Origin: an uncultured Eubacteriales bacterium
GTDB lineage: Bacteria > Bacillota > Clostridia > Oscillospirales > CAG-272
Assembly (NCBI GenBank): GCA_934393265.1
Contig: CAKRQL010000006.1
Location: forward strand, 1 to 64,000
Reading direction: 5' to 3'
DNA: 64,000 bases
Position 1 is the first letter of the stretch. Each line of letters starts with the position of its first letter. A model generated the notes under the pieces. It saw only the letters and a list, made by a program, of their open reading frames with translations, was not told where the DNA came from and made no database searches. Shown here in pieces: positions 1 through 8,634 of the stretch. The translations under genes and the position numbers were made by a program.

Positions 1-30
1 AAAGGCGGCGGATTTCTCCGCCGCCTCAGT
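1..30 (-). terminator. Rho-independent terminator of the large surface protein gene
   Basis: A perfect 9-bp stem (4-12 pairing with 17-25, loop TTTC) lies just after the stop of the minus-strand surface protein gene. On the minus strand it runs into a T tract at the window edge. On the plus strand a CTTTTT stretch follows at 31-36, so it may work in both directions. Confidence 0.75.
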
Positions 31-59
31 CTTTTTATTGGGTCAGTGTGCCGTTTGCC

Positions 60-3000
60 TTATGCTCTTTTCTTCTTTATGATTACAAAGGCAACCGCGC
101 CGCCGACGATTATCACGCCGACTACGATAAGCACGACTATCAGAGCAACGTTCGCGCCGCCCTTTACGGTGAAGGATGCGTTTGCATTACCGGTTGCGGA
201 CACTGCCTCAACGGTATATTCGCCCGCCTTGAGGGTCTCAAGGTATTCCTTCGTAAAGGTAAGCTCGCCGCTCTTTACGGTATAGTTCTTCGGGTCTACC
301 GTTTCGCCGTTCACCTTTACCTCGGTGATGTCGGAGACGGAGCCATTGAACTTTATCGTCGGAAGAGTCTCGCTCTTCTTGCTCCATTCCTTGGCGTCCT
401 CATCGATAGAAGCAACTATCTTTGCGATAGCTACGCTGTCGCCGAGCTTGGTATGGCAGACTGTGCACTCCTTGTGCTTTGAGCCCTCCTCGCTCTCGGT
501 TGCTTTCTTGTCGATTATCCAGCCGCTCTCGGTATGCGCCTTCATCGGGATCTCTTCGGTCTCCTTGTGAGTGCAGCCCTCGTGCTTACAGGTCTTGGTC
601 TTTATACCCGTCTCCGTGCACGTAGCTTCCTTTGTAACTACCCAGTCGGTCATATCGTGTCCGAGCTTGGGAAGCACTCTCGTATCGAGCTCTTCATTGC
701 AGACCGTGCAGAGCTTGTGCTCTTCTCCGTCCTCCTCGCAGGTTGCGGGGGTCTTGACGGTCCATTCGCTCTCTGTGTGAGCTATCTTAGCGATGTTTTC
801 CGTCTCTGTCTCATGGCATACAGAGCACTCGCGGGTCTTTGTACCCTCCTCGGAGCAGGTCGGAGCCTTTGTCTGCGTCCACTCGCCCCATGTATGTCCG
901 GGAGCCTCAACGGGTCTCGTCTCCTTTTCGTGGCAGACAGAGCACTCGCGGGTCTCCTCGCCGTTTTCGGTACAGGTGGCGGGAGCTGTCATCGTCCACT
1001 CGCCCCATGTATGTCCGGGAGCCTCGATGGGTCTCGTCTCCTTTTCGTGGCAGACAGAGCACTCGCGGGTCTCCTCGCCGTTCTCGGTACAGGTGGCGGG
1101 GGTTGTCACTGTCCACTCACCGTATGTATGACCGGTAGCGTGGGTAAATGCGAAGGTCTTTTCCTGCTCGGGCTGAGTAAAGTCTACGTTCTCGGTCCAC
1201 TCGCTGTAGGTATTGTAGCAGAGAGTAAGAGTCAGGCTCTTATCCGCATCCGCAACATCGGTGGTCACGCCGCAGACGCCCTCAAACTCCACATTCGCAG
1301 CAGGAGCCTCGGCAAGAAGGTTCTTGCCCTTGAGAATAACGCGCATGGTCTCGTCGGTAGTCGCAAGGCTTCCGACTATGCGGCAGTCCTCAAACGTGAT
1401 GGTCGCCTCGGAGTCGGTTCTGCTTTCGTCGTTATGAATTAAATTATTTCCGGAAGCCACAAGGCAGTTCTTCAGGGTTACGGTCATCTGCGAGCCCTTT
1501 GAGAACGCGAATATCTGCGGCTTCGTTCCGTTAACTATATCGGAGGTGGCTATGATATTGGAGTTCGCTATATGGAGCTCGGAGGACACCGGCGAATTCT
1601 GAGACTGGAAGAAGCCGGGGTTATTATAGCCGTTTCTTACAAGGTTTACGCCGTTTATATAGGCTGCAAACCCGGTTACACCGAGGTTCGGGTCTCCGTT
1701 GAAGTTTACGACGGTTGCGGCATAGACCGAGAGGTTGCCGTTGTAAGCGTTCTCGTCCTCAAGATGATTTTTATCCGGAGTACCGAGATAGAGCTTTGCT
1801 CCGACATAATTATAGAGTGTGAACATCGCAGTGCTGTCGGCAGCAGCGTGGAAATTCTCCTGTGCTACGGGATAGTGGCTTATCAGCTTTCCGCCGGGAA
1901 GGCTGGAATATACATACGCCACAGAATTAATTCTTATTCCGTTTACGCTCAACGTGCTTCCGGTCAGTATAAGGGAGTGACCTGCAAGGTCAAGATGGAG
2001 CTCGGATTCCACGGTAAACGCCCATGCTTCCGATGTCGTGTTGTAGGTGACATCCTTAAGAAGAACGTAGGTTGCGCTCGGGGTTGCCTTGGATATCGCG
2101 GAGATAAACGCCGCGTCATCTGCTATAAGCTCGGTAGTACCGTCGGCATTTACCTTGACGCCGGTGGCACCTTCAGCGCCGGTGAGCTCGGTATAGGTCG
2201 GTGTGATAAGGACGCCGTTCTCCGCCTCGCTCTGTGTTGCTCTCGCGGTATCGGTGATAGCCACATTGTCGTTTCTCACCCAGCCGGAGAACATCATCAC
2301 CTTACCGTCGTCGGAGGTAATGACTTTGGGTATAAGCGGCATGTGCTCCGCAATTCTTGCGAGGGTGCCGACCGGACGGGTGAAGGTTGTGAGGACGTCG
2401 CCCTCCGCATTCGGGTCGCCGTATACCTCATAGGTTACCGTGGTAGCCTCGGTCGCCGCGACGAACTGGATTGTTCCCTTCTCGTCGTCCGTAATTATTC
2501 TGCATACGTCGGAATCGTAGAGGTCGCAGACGTAACCGTTTTTGTCAATGGTTACGGGCTCGTTTATAACAAGTCTTGTTGCGATGCTTTTAAGGAGCTT
2601 TACAGTTCCGCCGTTCGCATTTTTGAGAGCCTCGTCAATGCTGTTATACAATGTATCTCCGACCTGTGCCGCGGGAATACGCGCCGGCCTATCGGAGGTC
2701 AGGTACTCGGAGTTGAACGGATTGCCCGCGGCAAATACGGTCTCTTCAAAGTCTCCGCCGCTCTTTATCATGACCAATCTGGTGTTTGCGAGAAGGAGCG
2801 AGGATTCTGTCTCTCTCTCTATGTAGGAGGCTACCTCAAGTCTCGTGTCACTTATGGAGGCGAGGTTCGCATTGGTAGTGAAAATTCCTTTAGACGAGCC
2901 GACAAACTGTCCGTTTACGTAAACCACGCCCTCGGACTGGTTGACGCCGTCGATCACCTGATTCGTAACGCGGACAACATAGCTTACATGTGCCCAGTCA

Positions 3001-4481
3001 CCGGCGTCAATGATGACGGGATCGCCTACAGGCTTTTCCGCAACGTAGAAGCCTACGTTGAACTTGCCGTCTCCCGCGTTGTTCATTCTTACAACGGCGT
3101 TGTTCATGAATGCGCCGCCGCCGGATTCTGTCTCCCTGCCGAGTATGTAGAGCTGCGTCCTCTCGGGTATGGTATCATAGGTCGAGACGTCAAACTCAAG
3201 CGTGAGGTAGAAGGATTCGTTATTCTTAACCTTTATAACGCTGTTCTGCAGTCCGAGATACGGGTTAAAGGTGAACTTTCCTTTATTAACAAGGAGCTCC
3301 CACATTTTCGTTCCGTCCGCGGGGTTCGGAACATTCTTCTTTTCGGAGCTTACCGCAGTTACGCCGCCCTTTGATTTGTTGTTGAATTCCTTAGGGTCAC
3401 TCGTCATAACGGAGCCGTCATCAGCTCCACCACCGCCGTAAACGTACGGCATGTCTTTGTCCGCATACTTAAGCGATGCGCCGAAGCCGCTGAGAGGTGA
3501 GCTGTCGCCGCCTGCTTTTCCGTCATAGAAGGCCTTGGTCGCCGATCTGACGCCGTCGCCTATCTTAACGGTAGCAACCACATCACCCGCGCACCAAACG
3601 AATTTCTTCGCCTTTACAACGCTTGCGCCCTTGATCTCTATTTTCGTTCCGACGGTGCGGATACATGTATCGTTTGTCGTATCGAGTACACAGTTATCAA
3701 AGGTTACCGGCACCTGTCCGTCATTGTCCGTAAAAGAGAAGAGACGATATGCGGATATGAAGGTACAGCCGGTGAAGTTTACGCTCGAACCGGCGGCGAG
3801 CTTCTGTGCTCCGCCCTCTCCGAACTTCAGGCAATACACGCCGGGTGTCGCCGCCCTCTGAGTCATGGTCGTGTTCGTCATCTCAAGATTGACCACGGAC
3901 TCATTGTTGAGAATTATAAGGAAGTTGCTCTCGGTTAATACGTTCGTATTATTGATCTTTATATCGCCGCCGTAGAGCTTTATAAGCTGTGCTCCGCCGA
4001 CGCTCGTGGTTATGTTAAGACCGTTTATCTCAAGTCCTGCCTTGAGGTCGGCATTGTTTTCGCCGACAAAGGCAAGTCCCTTGTTCGCGGCAAAATCCAT
4101 CGTGCTGTTCTCGGCGTTGATTATGAGCTTGGAGCCTGCCTCGATCTTGAAAAGCAGCTCCGCGCCGGTCGCGGTGATTTTGTTGTTCTTCAGCGCGAGC
4201 GTTACGGTTTTGAGATCCTTCAGCTCGGCAATGTCCACAGTGTCTGTTGTGATATTGTCAAACAGAGGCTTTACGGTGTCGCCGTCCTCGGCGAGCGTAA
4301 GCGCATCCTTTAGGGAATTTGCCTTTCCGCGCTCTGCGCCATCGGCACCGTAGACGCCCCAGCACTCGTCGGTGCTCTCTGCCCCGGTGGTAGCGTCAGC
4401 CGACGCGCCGAAGGCAAACAGGCATCCCACAATAAGTGCAAAGACAAAAAGCGGGATAAGAATTTTGAAAGCTTTTTTCAT
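60..4481 (-). CDS. Large cell-surface protein with CxxC repeats and C-terminal membrane anchor
   Basis: This is a 1473-residue exported protein of unknown function. Residues 1-30 form a signal peptide (two Lys, hydrophobic core, Ala-rich cleavage region). About 90-360 looks like a parallel beta-helix, rich in Asn/Thr turns; about 400-600 resembles a LamG/concanavalin-like fold. About 1110-1370 holds six copies of a 39-42 residue unit with GHTYGEW, a central Cys and CSVC-type pairs. A small Ig-like domain and one transmembrane helix (about 1442-1466) ending in KKKRA follow. There is no LPxTG motif, so it is probably membrane anchored. The ATG is preceded by AAAGGG. Such repeats are common in Clostridia surface proteins; a role in adhesion or glycan binding is inference. 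Confidence 0.85.
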   Translation of the reverse strand: MKKAFKILIPLFVFALIVGCLFAFGASADATTGAESTDECWGVYGADGAERGKANSLKDALTLAEDGDTVKPLFDNITTDTVDIAELKDLKTVTLALKNNKITATGAELLFKIEAGSKLIINAENSTMDFAANKGLAFVGENNADLKAGLEINGLNITTSVGGAQLIKLYGGDIKINNTNVLTESNFLIILNNESVVNLEMTNTTMTQRAATPGVYCLKFGEGGAQKLAAGSSVNFTGCTFISAYRLFSFTDNDGQVPVTFDNCVLDTTNDTCIRTVGTKIEIKGASVVKAKKFVWCAGDVVATVKIGDGVRSATKAFYDGKAGGDSSPLSGFGASLKYADKDMPYVYGGGGADDGSVMTSDPKEFNNKSKGGVTAVSSEKKNVPNPADGTKMWELLVNKGKFTFNPYLGLQNSVIKVKNNESFYLTLEFDVSTYDTIPERTQLYILGRETESGGGAFMNNAVVRMNNAGDGKFNVGFYVAEKPVGDPVIIDAGDWAHVSYVVRVTNQVIDGVNQSEGVVYVNGQFVGSSKGIFTTNANLASISDTRLEVASYIERETESSLLLANTRLVMIKSGGDFEETVFAAGNPFNSEYLTSDRPARIPAAQVGDTLYNSIDEALKNANGGTVKLLKSIATRLVINEPVTIDKNGYVCDLYDSDVCRIITDDEKGTIQFVAATEATTVTYEVYGDPNAEGDVLTTFTRPVGTLARIAEHMPLIPKVITSDDGKVMMFSGWVRNDNVAITDTARATQSEAENGVLITPTYTELTGAEGATGVKVNADGTTELIADDAAFISAISKATPSATYVLLKDVTYNTTSEAWAFTVESELHLDLAGHSLILTGSTLSVNGIRINSVAYVYSSLPGGKLISHYPVAQENFHAAADSTAMFTLYNYVGAKLYLGTPDKNHLEDENAYNGNLSVYAATVVNFNGDPNLGVTGFAAYINGVNLVRNGYNNPGFFQSQNSPVSSELHIANSNIIATSDIVNGTKPQIFAFSKGSQMTVTLKNCLVASGNNLIHNDESRTDSEATITFEDCRIVGSLATTDETMRVILKGKNLLAEAPAANVEFEGVCGVTTDVADADKSLTLTLCYNTYSEWTENVDFTQPEQEKTFAFTHATGHTYGEWTVTTPATCTENGEETRECSVCHEKETRPIEAPGHTWGEWTMTAPATCTENGEETRECSVCHEKETRPVEAPGHTWGEWTQTKAPTCSEEGTKTRECSVCHETETENIAKIAHTESEWTVKTPATCEEDGEEHKLCTVCNEELDTRVLPKLGHDMTDWVVTKEATCTETGIKTKTCKHEGCTHKETEEIPMKAHTESGWIIDKKATESEEGSKHKECTVCHTKLGDSVAIAKIVASIDEDAKEWSKKSETLPTIKFNGSVSDITEVKVNGETVDPKNYTVKSGELTFTKEYLETLKAGEYTVEAVSATGNANASFTVKGGANVALIVVLIVVGVIIVGGAVAFVIIKKKRA
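780..1135 (-). repeat. Tandem 117-bp coding repeats (39-residue CxxC units)
   Basis: Within the surface protein gene, DNA copies starting near 901 and 1018 are almost identical over about 90 bp, and a more diverged copy lies at about 780-900. The 117-bp period equals 39 codons, so this is internal protein repetition and a likely site for repeat number change by recombination. Confidence 0.8.
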
Positions 4482-4568
4482 TTTTTCTGCCCTTTCTGTA
4501 TTATTATTTTTCGGGTGGCGGTCATGTCTTTTGGCGGGGCAACCCGCCGTTCATGCACGACCATAATT

Positions 4569-4597
4569 ATTATATACTATCTTTCTCTTGTTGTCTA
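4569..4597 (-). promoter_or_regulatory. Sigma-A-like promoter of the surface protein gene
   Basis: On the minus strand, TAGACA (4592-4597) and TATAAT (4569-4574) are separated by 17 bp. Transcription would start near 4562, leaving a leader of about 80 nt that includes a short GC-rich hairpin before the ATG at 4481. Confidence 0.65.
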
Positions 4598-4694
4598 TTC
4601 ACATTTTCAACGAATTGCAACCTGCCGCTTTGTGCGCCTTTTACAATATAGGAAAGAAAAAATGCAAAATCTGTAATTTTGTCCGCGAGAACGG

Positions 4695-4736
4695 CAAAAA
4701 GCCGCGCTGTGTACCGTGATATGGCACACAGCGCGG
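4695..4736 (-). terminator. Terminator of the M16C peptidase gene
   Basis: An 11-bp perfect stem (4702-4712 with 4726-4736) is followed on the minus strand by CTTTTT. It starts 16 bp past the peptidase stop codon. Confidence 0.85.
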
Positions 4737-4751
4737 TGTCGTTAATTTTGC

Positions 4752-7634
4752 TTACAGCTCAAGTATTCTGTCAAGCTCGCAGGTCACGAGCTTTTCCTTT
4801 GCGCCGACGACGCAGACCGCGCCGTCTTTTATCATTCTGTCAAGCGTATCGGCAAAGCTCAAAATGTCCTCCGGCCTGCACTCTATGAGCTCGCGGCGGA
4901 GGCGGCAATCATCCTCATACGTGCGCCCGGTCAGCTCCTTTGTGGTCGAGAGCTCGCCCGCCGCGCGAGGAGAAAGCAGCGGGTCTGTCGCGCCGACGGC
5001 GCCGATAATATACTTTGTCAGTGCCCTGCCGGAGGCGGCGAACTCGCGTAAGAAGTCCGCGCCCTTTGCATAACAGCCGAGGGTGCGCGCCGGGGACGGG
5101 TCGCGGTAGGAATAGAGCATCGCGTCACGGCTGCCGGCACGGAGAATGAGCCCTACGCCGTAGGCCCCGCCCTGGACGCGGACGACATTCCAGAGATACT
5201 CGTAATTCAGGATATTGCGCGCTACCTGACCCGCCCCGTCGAACGGTACGCCGAGGGTACGGAGATTCGAGCCCTCGAGCGCAAAGGCAATCTGCGCGGG
5301 GATAGCTATTCCGACGCGCTCTTTTCTGAGGGGCACTATATCGCAGGCGGGCACTTTTTCCCCGCTTATTGATACACGGGATATGATTTCACGTTCAAAT
5401 TCTTTGCCGTCGTCGCTCGTAAGCGAGACCGTAAGTCTCTCCCTTGTAAAGACGCGCTTTGCAATATCGGCGAGTGTTTTTGACAACTTTTCTTTACATT
5501 TATCAAAATTCTTGTCCCAATCTTTAAGAACGGAATAAGCCTCGTAGCCATCCGTCCGCTCGCAGAACGCGCCCTCTGCGGTTATCATTGCGGCGCATCT
5601 TGTGAGCGCGGCGAGGTGACCCGCGTCGGTAAACGACTCCGAGAGCATTATCTTGGTCTGACGGAGGAGATTGCGCAGCGTCTCGTAATCGCCGAAATCC
5701 GAGGTATAGAGCACCTCCGGGATTATCTCGTTCATAAAGTCACGCTTTATATCGAGAGCCGAGGCGGACACGCGGATATAGGGGGTAAAGCCCTTATCGT
5801 TTGTATATCCGGTTGTCGAGAATGTGAGCGAGCCGAGGTTCTTCTTCACCTCGTTCTGAAGAGACGTAACGCTGTGCTTTCCGGTCCTGACGTTCGAGAG
5901 TACAGCGCAAAGGAAGGATGCCGCGGTAATTTCCTCGCCGTCAAGCCCGGATATATCGAAGAGGAGCGAGAGATAGGTTATACCGTCGGTGCGGAGCTTA
6001 TGGCTTATGACCCTCACCCCGTCGGTGTTCCCTACCGTACAGTCAATCGGCTCCGGCTTATCGGCTATGTCAGATAGCGTGAGGGCGGGGATTGTGGCGA
6101 GGGCGGCTTCCGTATCCCCGCTCTTCTGCCACTCTGCGAGTCCGCGGTTCATTTTCAGTATGTCGGAGAGCTCGTCATGCGACCAGGACGCCTTTGCCGC
6201 CGCGAGCCTGTCGCTCTCCTTTTTCCGTCTGCGCTCGCCTATCGTCTTTGAGGGGAGCATTACGAGCCCGGCGGAGTTTTTGGAGTTTTCAACTATATCG
6301 GTAAGAAGCTCTTCATAATACCGGGTGCCAAGCTTCTCGCGGAGGGCGGCAAACACCGGCTCCATCGTCATTGAGTCCATCGGGTCTCCGCCGTAGAGCC
6401 ATGTAGTGAGAGAGGAGAGACCGTAAACAAGACCCGTCGGGTAGCCAAAGTCCTTTTCGCGGGCTTTGAACTCCGCGCGATTGAGCGCGGCGGTGAGGTT
6501 TTCGCGGTCCATGCCCCGCTCCGCCTGCTCGCGGAGGACGGAAAGGACGGTTTCCTTTGCCTCGTCAATGCGCTCGCGCTTTATATTCTTTATGCCGATT
6601 ATGAGCGAGGGCTCCTGTATGCCGTCGTTCACGTACATATCCACATCCTCGCAGAGCCCCTTTGAAAGGAGAGCCTTTTTGAGGGGAGACTCGTTTGTCC
6701 CGGTGAGGACGGTTGAGATAATGCTCGCTGCGCTTATTCTCTCCGCTTCGTCGAATTTTCCGAAGAGGTAGCCGAGATAGAGGCGGCACTTGCCCTCCTC
6801 GTCCTCGCTCTCGCCTATCTCGAACTCCACCGTTCTCTCGACGTGCCCTACCGCCGGCTGTATCGGAATATCCGAGCGCACGTCAAGGCGGTCATAGCCG
6901 TCAAGATACGAGGCAATTATCGGGAGTATCTCGTCGAGGTTTACCTTACCGTCAAGGAAGATACGGGAATTTGAGGGGTGATAGTATCTTGCGTGGCTGT
7001 CGCAGAACTGCTTGTAGGTAAGCTCGGGGATTACCTCCGGATCGCCGCCGGAGTCCTTGCCGTAGCAGACGTCGGGATAGAGGAGAGCGTCCATATGCTC
7101 GGCGGCGAGACGGTCAGCGGAGGAATATGCGCCCTTCATTTCATTGAAAACGACGCCCTTGAAGATCGGCTCCTCGTCCTCGGAATTTATCTCGTAATGC
7201 CAGCCCTCCTGGCGGAATATGTTGGGGTCGGTTACAGCGCGCGGACGGAAGACCGCGTCCATGTAAATGGAGACGAGATTCTGAAAGTCCTTGTCGTTTC
7301 TCGATGAGACGGGGTAAACCGTCTTGTCCGGATAGGTCATGGCGTTAAGGAAGGTGTTGAGAGAGCCTTTGAGGAGCTCGACAAACGGCTCCTTTACCGG
7401 GTACTTGTCCGAGCCGCAGAGCACAGAGTGCTCGATTATGTGAAAAACTCCGGTGCTGTCCTCCGGAATTGTCTTGAAGGCTATGGCGAAGGTCTTGTTG
7501 GTGTCCTCCCGGTCAAGATAAGCGAGGCGCGCGCCGTTCTTTTTGAAGGTGCCCTCGTAGAGAGTGCCGCCGAGCTCCGCGGAATAGCGGGCGGAGGTTA
7601 TCTCAAAGCCGTAATAAGCTTCTCCTGTTTTCAT
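4752..7634 (-). CDS. Insulinase-family Zn peptidase (M16C, PreP/Cym1-like)
   Basis: This is a 960-residue metallopeptidase expected to degrade unstructured peptides inside the cell. The inverted zinc motif HIIEH lies at residues 65-69, and a downstream FNEMKGAYSS segment supplies the usual third ligand region. Length and the two-half architecture match presequence protease-like M16C enzymes, which enclose substrate in a chamber. An upstream ATG at 7694 is in frame, but the ATG at 7634 has an excellent GGAAG site 5 nt before it and gives the usual family N-terminus, so it was chosen. No signal peptide is visible. It is apparently monocistronic with its own terminator. Substrate unknown. Confidence 0.9.
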   Translation of the reverse strand: MKTGEAYYGFEITSARYSAELGGTLYEGTFKKNGARLAYLDREDTNKTFAIAFKTIPEDSTGVFHIIEHSVLCGSDKYPVKEPFVELLKGSLNTFLNAMTYPDKTVYPVSSRNDKDFQNLVSIYMDAVFRPRAVTDPNIFRQEGWHYEINSEDEEPIFKGVVFNEMKGAYSSADRLAAEHMDALLYPDVCYGKDSGGDPEVIPELTYKQFCDSHARYYHPSNSRIFLDGKVNLDEILPIIASYLDGYDRLDVRSDIPIQPAVGHVERTVEFEIGESEDEEGKCRLYLGYLFGKFDEAERISAASIISTVLTGTNESPLKKALLSKGLCEDVDMYVNDGIQEPSLIIGIKNIKRERIDEAKETVLSVLREQAERGMDRENLTAALNRAEFKAREKDFGYPTGLVYGLSSLTTWLYGGDPMDSMTMEPVFAALREKLGTRYYEELLTDIVENSKNSAGLVMLPSKTIGERRRKKESDRLAAAKASWSHDELSDILKMNRGLAEWQKSGDTEAALATIPALTLSDIADKPEPIDCTVGNTDGVRVISHKLRTDGITYLSLLFDISGLDGEEITAASFLCAVLSNVRTGKHSVTSLQNEVKKNLGSLTFSTTGYTNDKGFTPYIRVSASALDIKRDFMNEIIPEVLYTSDFGDYETLRNLLRQTKIMLSESFTDAGHLAALTRCAAMITAEGAFCERTDGYEAYSVLKDWDKNFDKCKEKLSKTLADIAKRVFTRERLTVSLTSDDGKEFEREIISRVSISGEKVPACDIVPLRKERVGIAIPAQIAFALEGSNLRTLGVPFDGAGQVARNILNYEYLWNVVRVQGGAYGVGLILRAGSRDAMLYSYRDPSPARTLGCYAKGADFLREFAASGRALTKYIIGAVGATDPLLSPRAAGELSTTKELTGRTYEDDCRLRRELIECRPEDILSFADTLDRMIKDGAVCVVGAKEKLVTCELDRILEL

Positions 7635-7731
7635 ACTACTTCCTTTCGTGAGTGCTTTTTGATTTATTTTAACACACGCGCCCGGAATTAGCAAGGGATA
7701 AAAGGAAAAAACGGAAATTTATCAAAAACCC

Positions 7732-7760
7732 TTGACATCGGCTCCCGGGTTTGATATAAT
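7732..7760 (+). promoter_or_regulatory. Consensus promoter of tRNA-Thr
   Basis: TTGACA (7732-7737), a 17-bp spacer and TATAAT (7755-7760) match the sigma-A consensus exactly. The mature tRNA starts 32 bp downstream. Confidence 0.9.
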
Positions 7761-7791
7761 ATTGGCTGTTCCGGTATGCCGGAGCAAAAAT

Positions 7792-7867
7792 GCTGCTATG
7801 GCTCAGTTGGTAGAGCACATGCTTGGTAAGCATGAGGTCCCCGGTCCGAATCCGGGTAGCAGCTCCA
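7792..7867 (+). tRNA. tRNA-Thr (anticodon GGT)
   Basis: A complete cloverleaf can be drawn: acceptor stem GCTGCTA/TAGCAGC (7792-7798 with 7857-7863), D stem GCTC/GAGC, anticodon stem CATGC/GCATG with loop TTGGTAA giving anticodon GGT (reads ACC), T stem CCCGG/CCGGG with loop TCCGAAT. The CCA end is encoded (7865-7867). It has its own promoter and terminator, so it is a single-gene unit. Confidence 0.97.
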
Positions 7868-7872
7868 AACAC

Positions 7873-7906
7873 CCCCGGGGATTTTCCTCGGGGCTTTGGT
7901 TTTTTA
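7873..7906 (+). terminator. Terminator of tRNA-Thr
   Basis: CCCCGGGG pairs with CCTCGGGG (one G-U pair) and is followed by CTTTGGTTTTTT. It starts 5 bp after the tRNA CCA. The same structure recurs at 8222-8255 without a tRNA in front. Confidence 0.8.
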
Positions 7907-7953
7907 TGAGGTTATAAGATTTACTGTTGCCCTGCCCCACGCTATGGGGTGTT
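7873..7953 (+). repeat. 81-bp direct repeat, copy 1 (tRNA-Thr terminator plus flank)
   Basis: This segment matches 8222-8302 at 79 of 81 positions by eye (differences at the T/G after ATGAGG and the C/A in TTTACTG/TTTAATG). It contains the terminator hairpin and a second hairpin, CCCCACGCTATGGGG. Confidence 0.85.
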
Positions 7954-8110
7954 TCGGAGTTGTTACCCAGTCGGACCGGGGATCGGCACGCGCGGCGGCT
8001 TTTCGCCGCCTTGGTTTTTCGCCACGCGAAAAACGCTTAGCCTTCAGGAGCCCACCGGGCTCCTGACAGTCCGAATCCGGGAGAGATAAAGATACAATTA
8101 ACAGCAAACT
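7954..8110. other. Hairpin-rich spacer with tRNA T-arm-like fragments
   Basis: No gene is seen. The stretch holds at least three perfect hairpins: a GGCGGC/GCCGCC type near 8000, TTTTTCG/CGAAAAA near 8018, and CAGGAGCC/GGGCTCCTG near 8045-8065. It also has a 13-nt direct match to the tRNA-Thr T arm (8069-8081) and a 12-nt inverted match (7972-7983). It looks like recombination debris next to the tRNA. Confidence 0.5.
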
Positions 8111-8217
8111 ACATCACGGCGAAAGCCGTATTTCACAGCAGACAGGCTATTTCACATTTTCCGTCAGGAAAATATTTCACACGGTGTAAGCCGTATTTCA
8201 CTGTGCCTCAAGGCACT
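8111..8217. repeat. ATTTCAC box array with variable hairpin spacers (array A)
   Basis: The heptamer ATTTCAC occurs at 8130, 8149, 8174 and 8195. Each gap is a different short inverted repeat: ACGGC/GCCGT, AGC/GCT, ATTTTCC/GGAAAAT, ACGG/CCGT, then GTGCC/GGCAC after the last box. Spacer sequence varies while palindromy is kept. Related arrays lie at 25069 and 35675. Confidence 0.8.
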
Positions 8218-8221
8218 CTGT

Positions 8222-8302
8222 CCCCGGGGATTTTCCTCGGGGCTTTGGTTTTTTATGAGGGTATAAGATTTAATGTTGCCCTGCCCCACGCTATGGGGTG
8301 TT
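8222..8302 (+). repeat. 81-bp direct repeat, copy 2 (orphan tRNA terminator)
   Basis: Second copy of the segment at 7873-7953, with two mismatches. No tRNA precedes it. The two copies bracket the hairpin-rich spacer and array A, as expected for a tandem duplication or the scar of an excised element at the tRNA 3' end. Confidence 0.85.
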
Positions 8303-8323
8303 CTGAGATGCCACCGGAAAAAG

Positions 8324-8352
8324 TTGACAAAGCGCGTATTGTGTGATAAAAT
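8324..8352 (+). promoter_or_regulatory. Promoter of the candidate type I toxin mRNA
   Basis: TTGACA (8324-8329), a 17-bp spacer and TAAAAT (8347-8352) with a TGA extension just before it. The predicted start, near 8359, falls at a GGACTC-gcaa-GAGTCC hairpin (8359-8374), a typical stabilising 5' end. Confidence 0.75.
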
Positions 8353-8471
8353 GAAAAAGGACTCGCAAGAGTCCCGGAGGAACACCACAACGGTGGCGGT
8401 TGCCTTTCCCTCTTTTCGCAAAGAGGGGAGGTCTTTTGTCTCCCCTCGGCATTACGAGGGGAGGTGATGGT

Positions 8472-8555
8472 ATGTATATTACATTGACTGAATTGTTGAT
8501 GCTCTTTACATTTCTTATCGCTTTCGCCGATTTCAGCAATCGGCGAAAAAAATAA
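8472..8555 (+). CDS. Candidate type I toxin: 27-residue hydrophobic peptide
   Basis: A short frame encodes a peptide starting MYITLTELLML, with one hydrophobic helix (about residues 3-19) and a basic tail ending NRRKK. This is the shape of holin-like or TxpA/Fst-type membrane toxins. GGGGAGGTGAT lies 4 nt before the ATG, but the GAGGGGA part is paired with TCCCCTC at 8441-8447, so the ribosome site is masked in a stem. An upstream promoter, a long 5' leader, and an antisense RNA promoter over the 3' end support a type I toxin-antitoxin unit. The last codons form one arm of a TTCGCCGAT/ATCGGCGAA hairpin. Toxicity is inferred, not seen. Confidence 0.65.
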   Translation: MYITLTELLMLFTFLIAFADFSNRRKK

Positions 8556-8634
8556 AAAGATAACCGCCTGCCCCATCCAAAAGCAAGGCGGTTATCGTCT
8601 TTAAGGGGAGGGCAACCGTCGCCGGTGCTCCTCT
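8546..8634 (-). ncRNA. Candidate antisense antitoxin RNA
   Basis: A perfect consensus promoter on the minus strand (8641-8669) would start an RNA near 8634. It would run over the 3' part of the toxin mRNA and stop after an 11-bp stem (8559-8569 with 8586-8596) followed by TTTTTATTTTTTT. The RNA would be about 85-90 nt and complementary to the last 85 nt of the toxin transcript, like RatA against txpA. The promoter sits just past the ECF gene stop and has no other gene to serve. Confidence 0.65.

Noticed and set aside
780..1135. CRISPR-like or satellite DNA at the 117-bp repeats
   Set aside because: The period is a whole number of codons and the repeats keep frame in a secreted protein.
1572..3374. 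A 600-residue open frame on the plus strand opposite the large surface protein
   Set aside because: It lacks a ribosome site and any recognisable domain, and lies wholly antisense to a gene with signal peptide, repeats and anchor.
8111..8217. CRISPR array
   Set aside because: Repeats are only 7 bp, spacers are 12-18 bp and self-complementary, and no cas gene is in the window.
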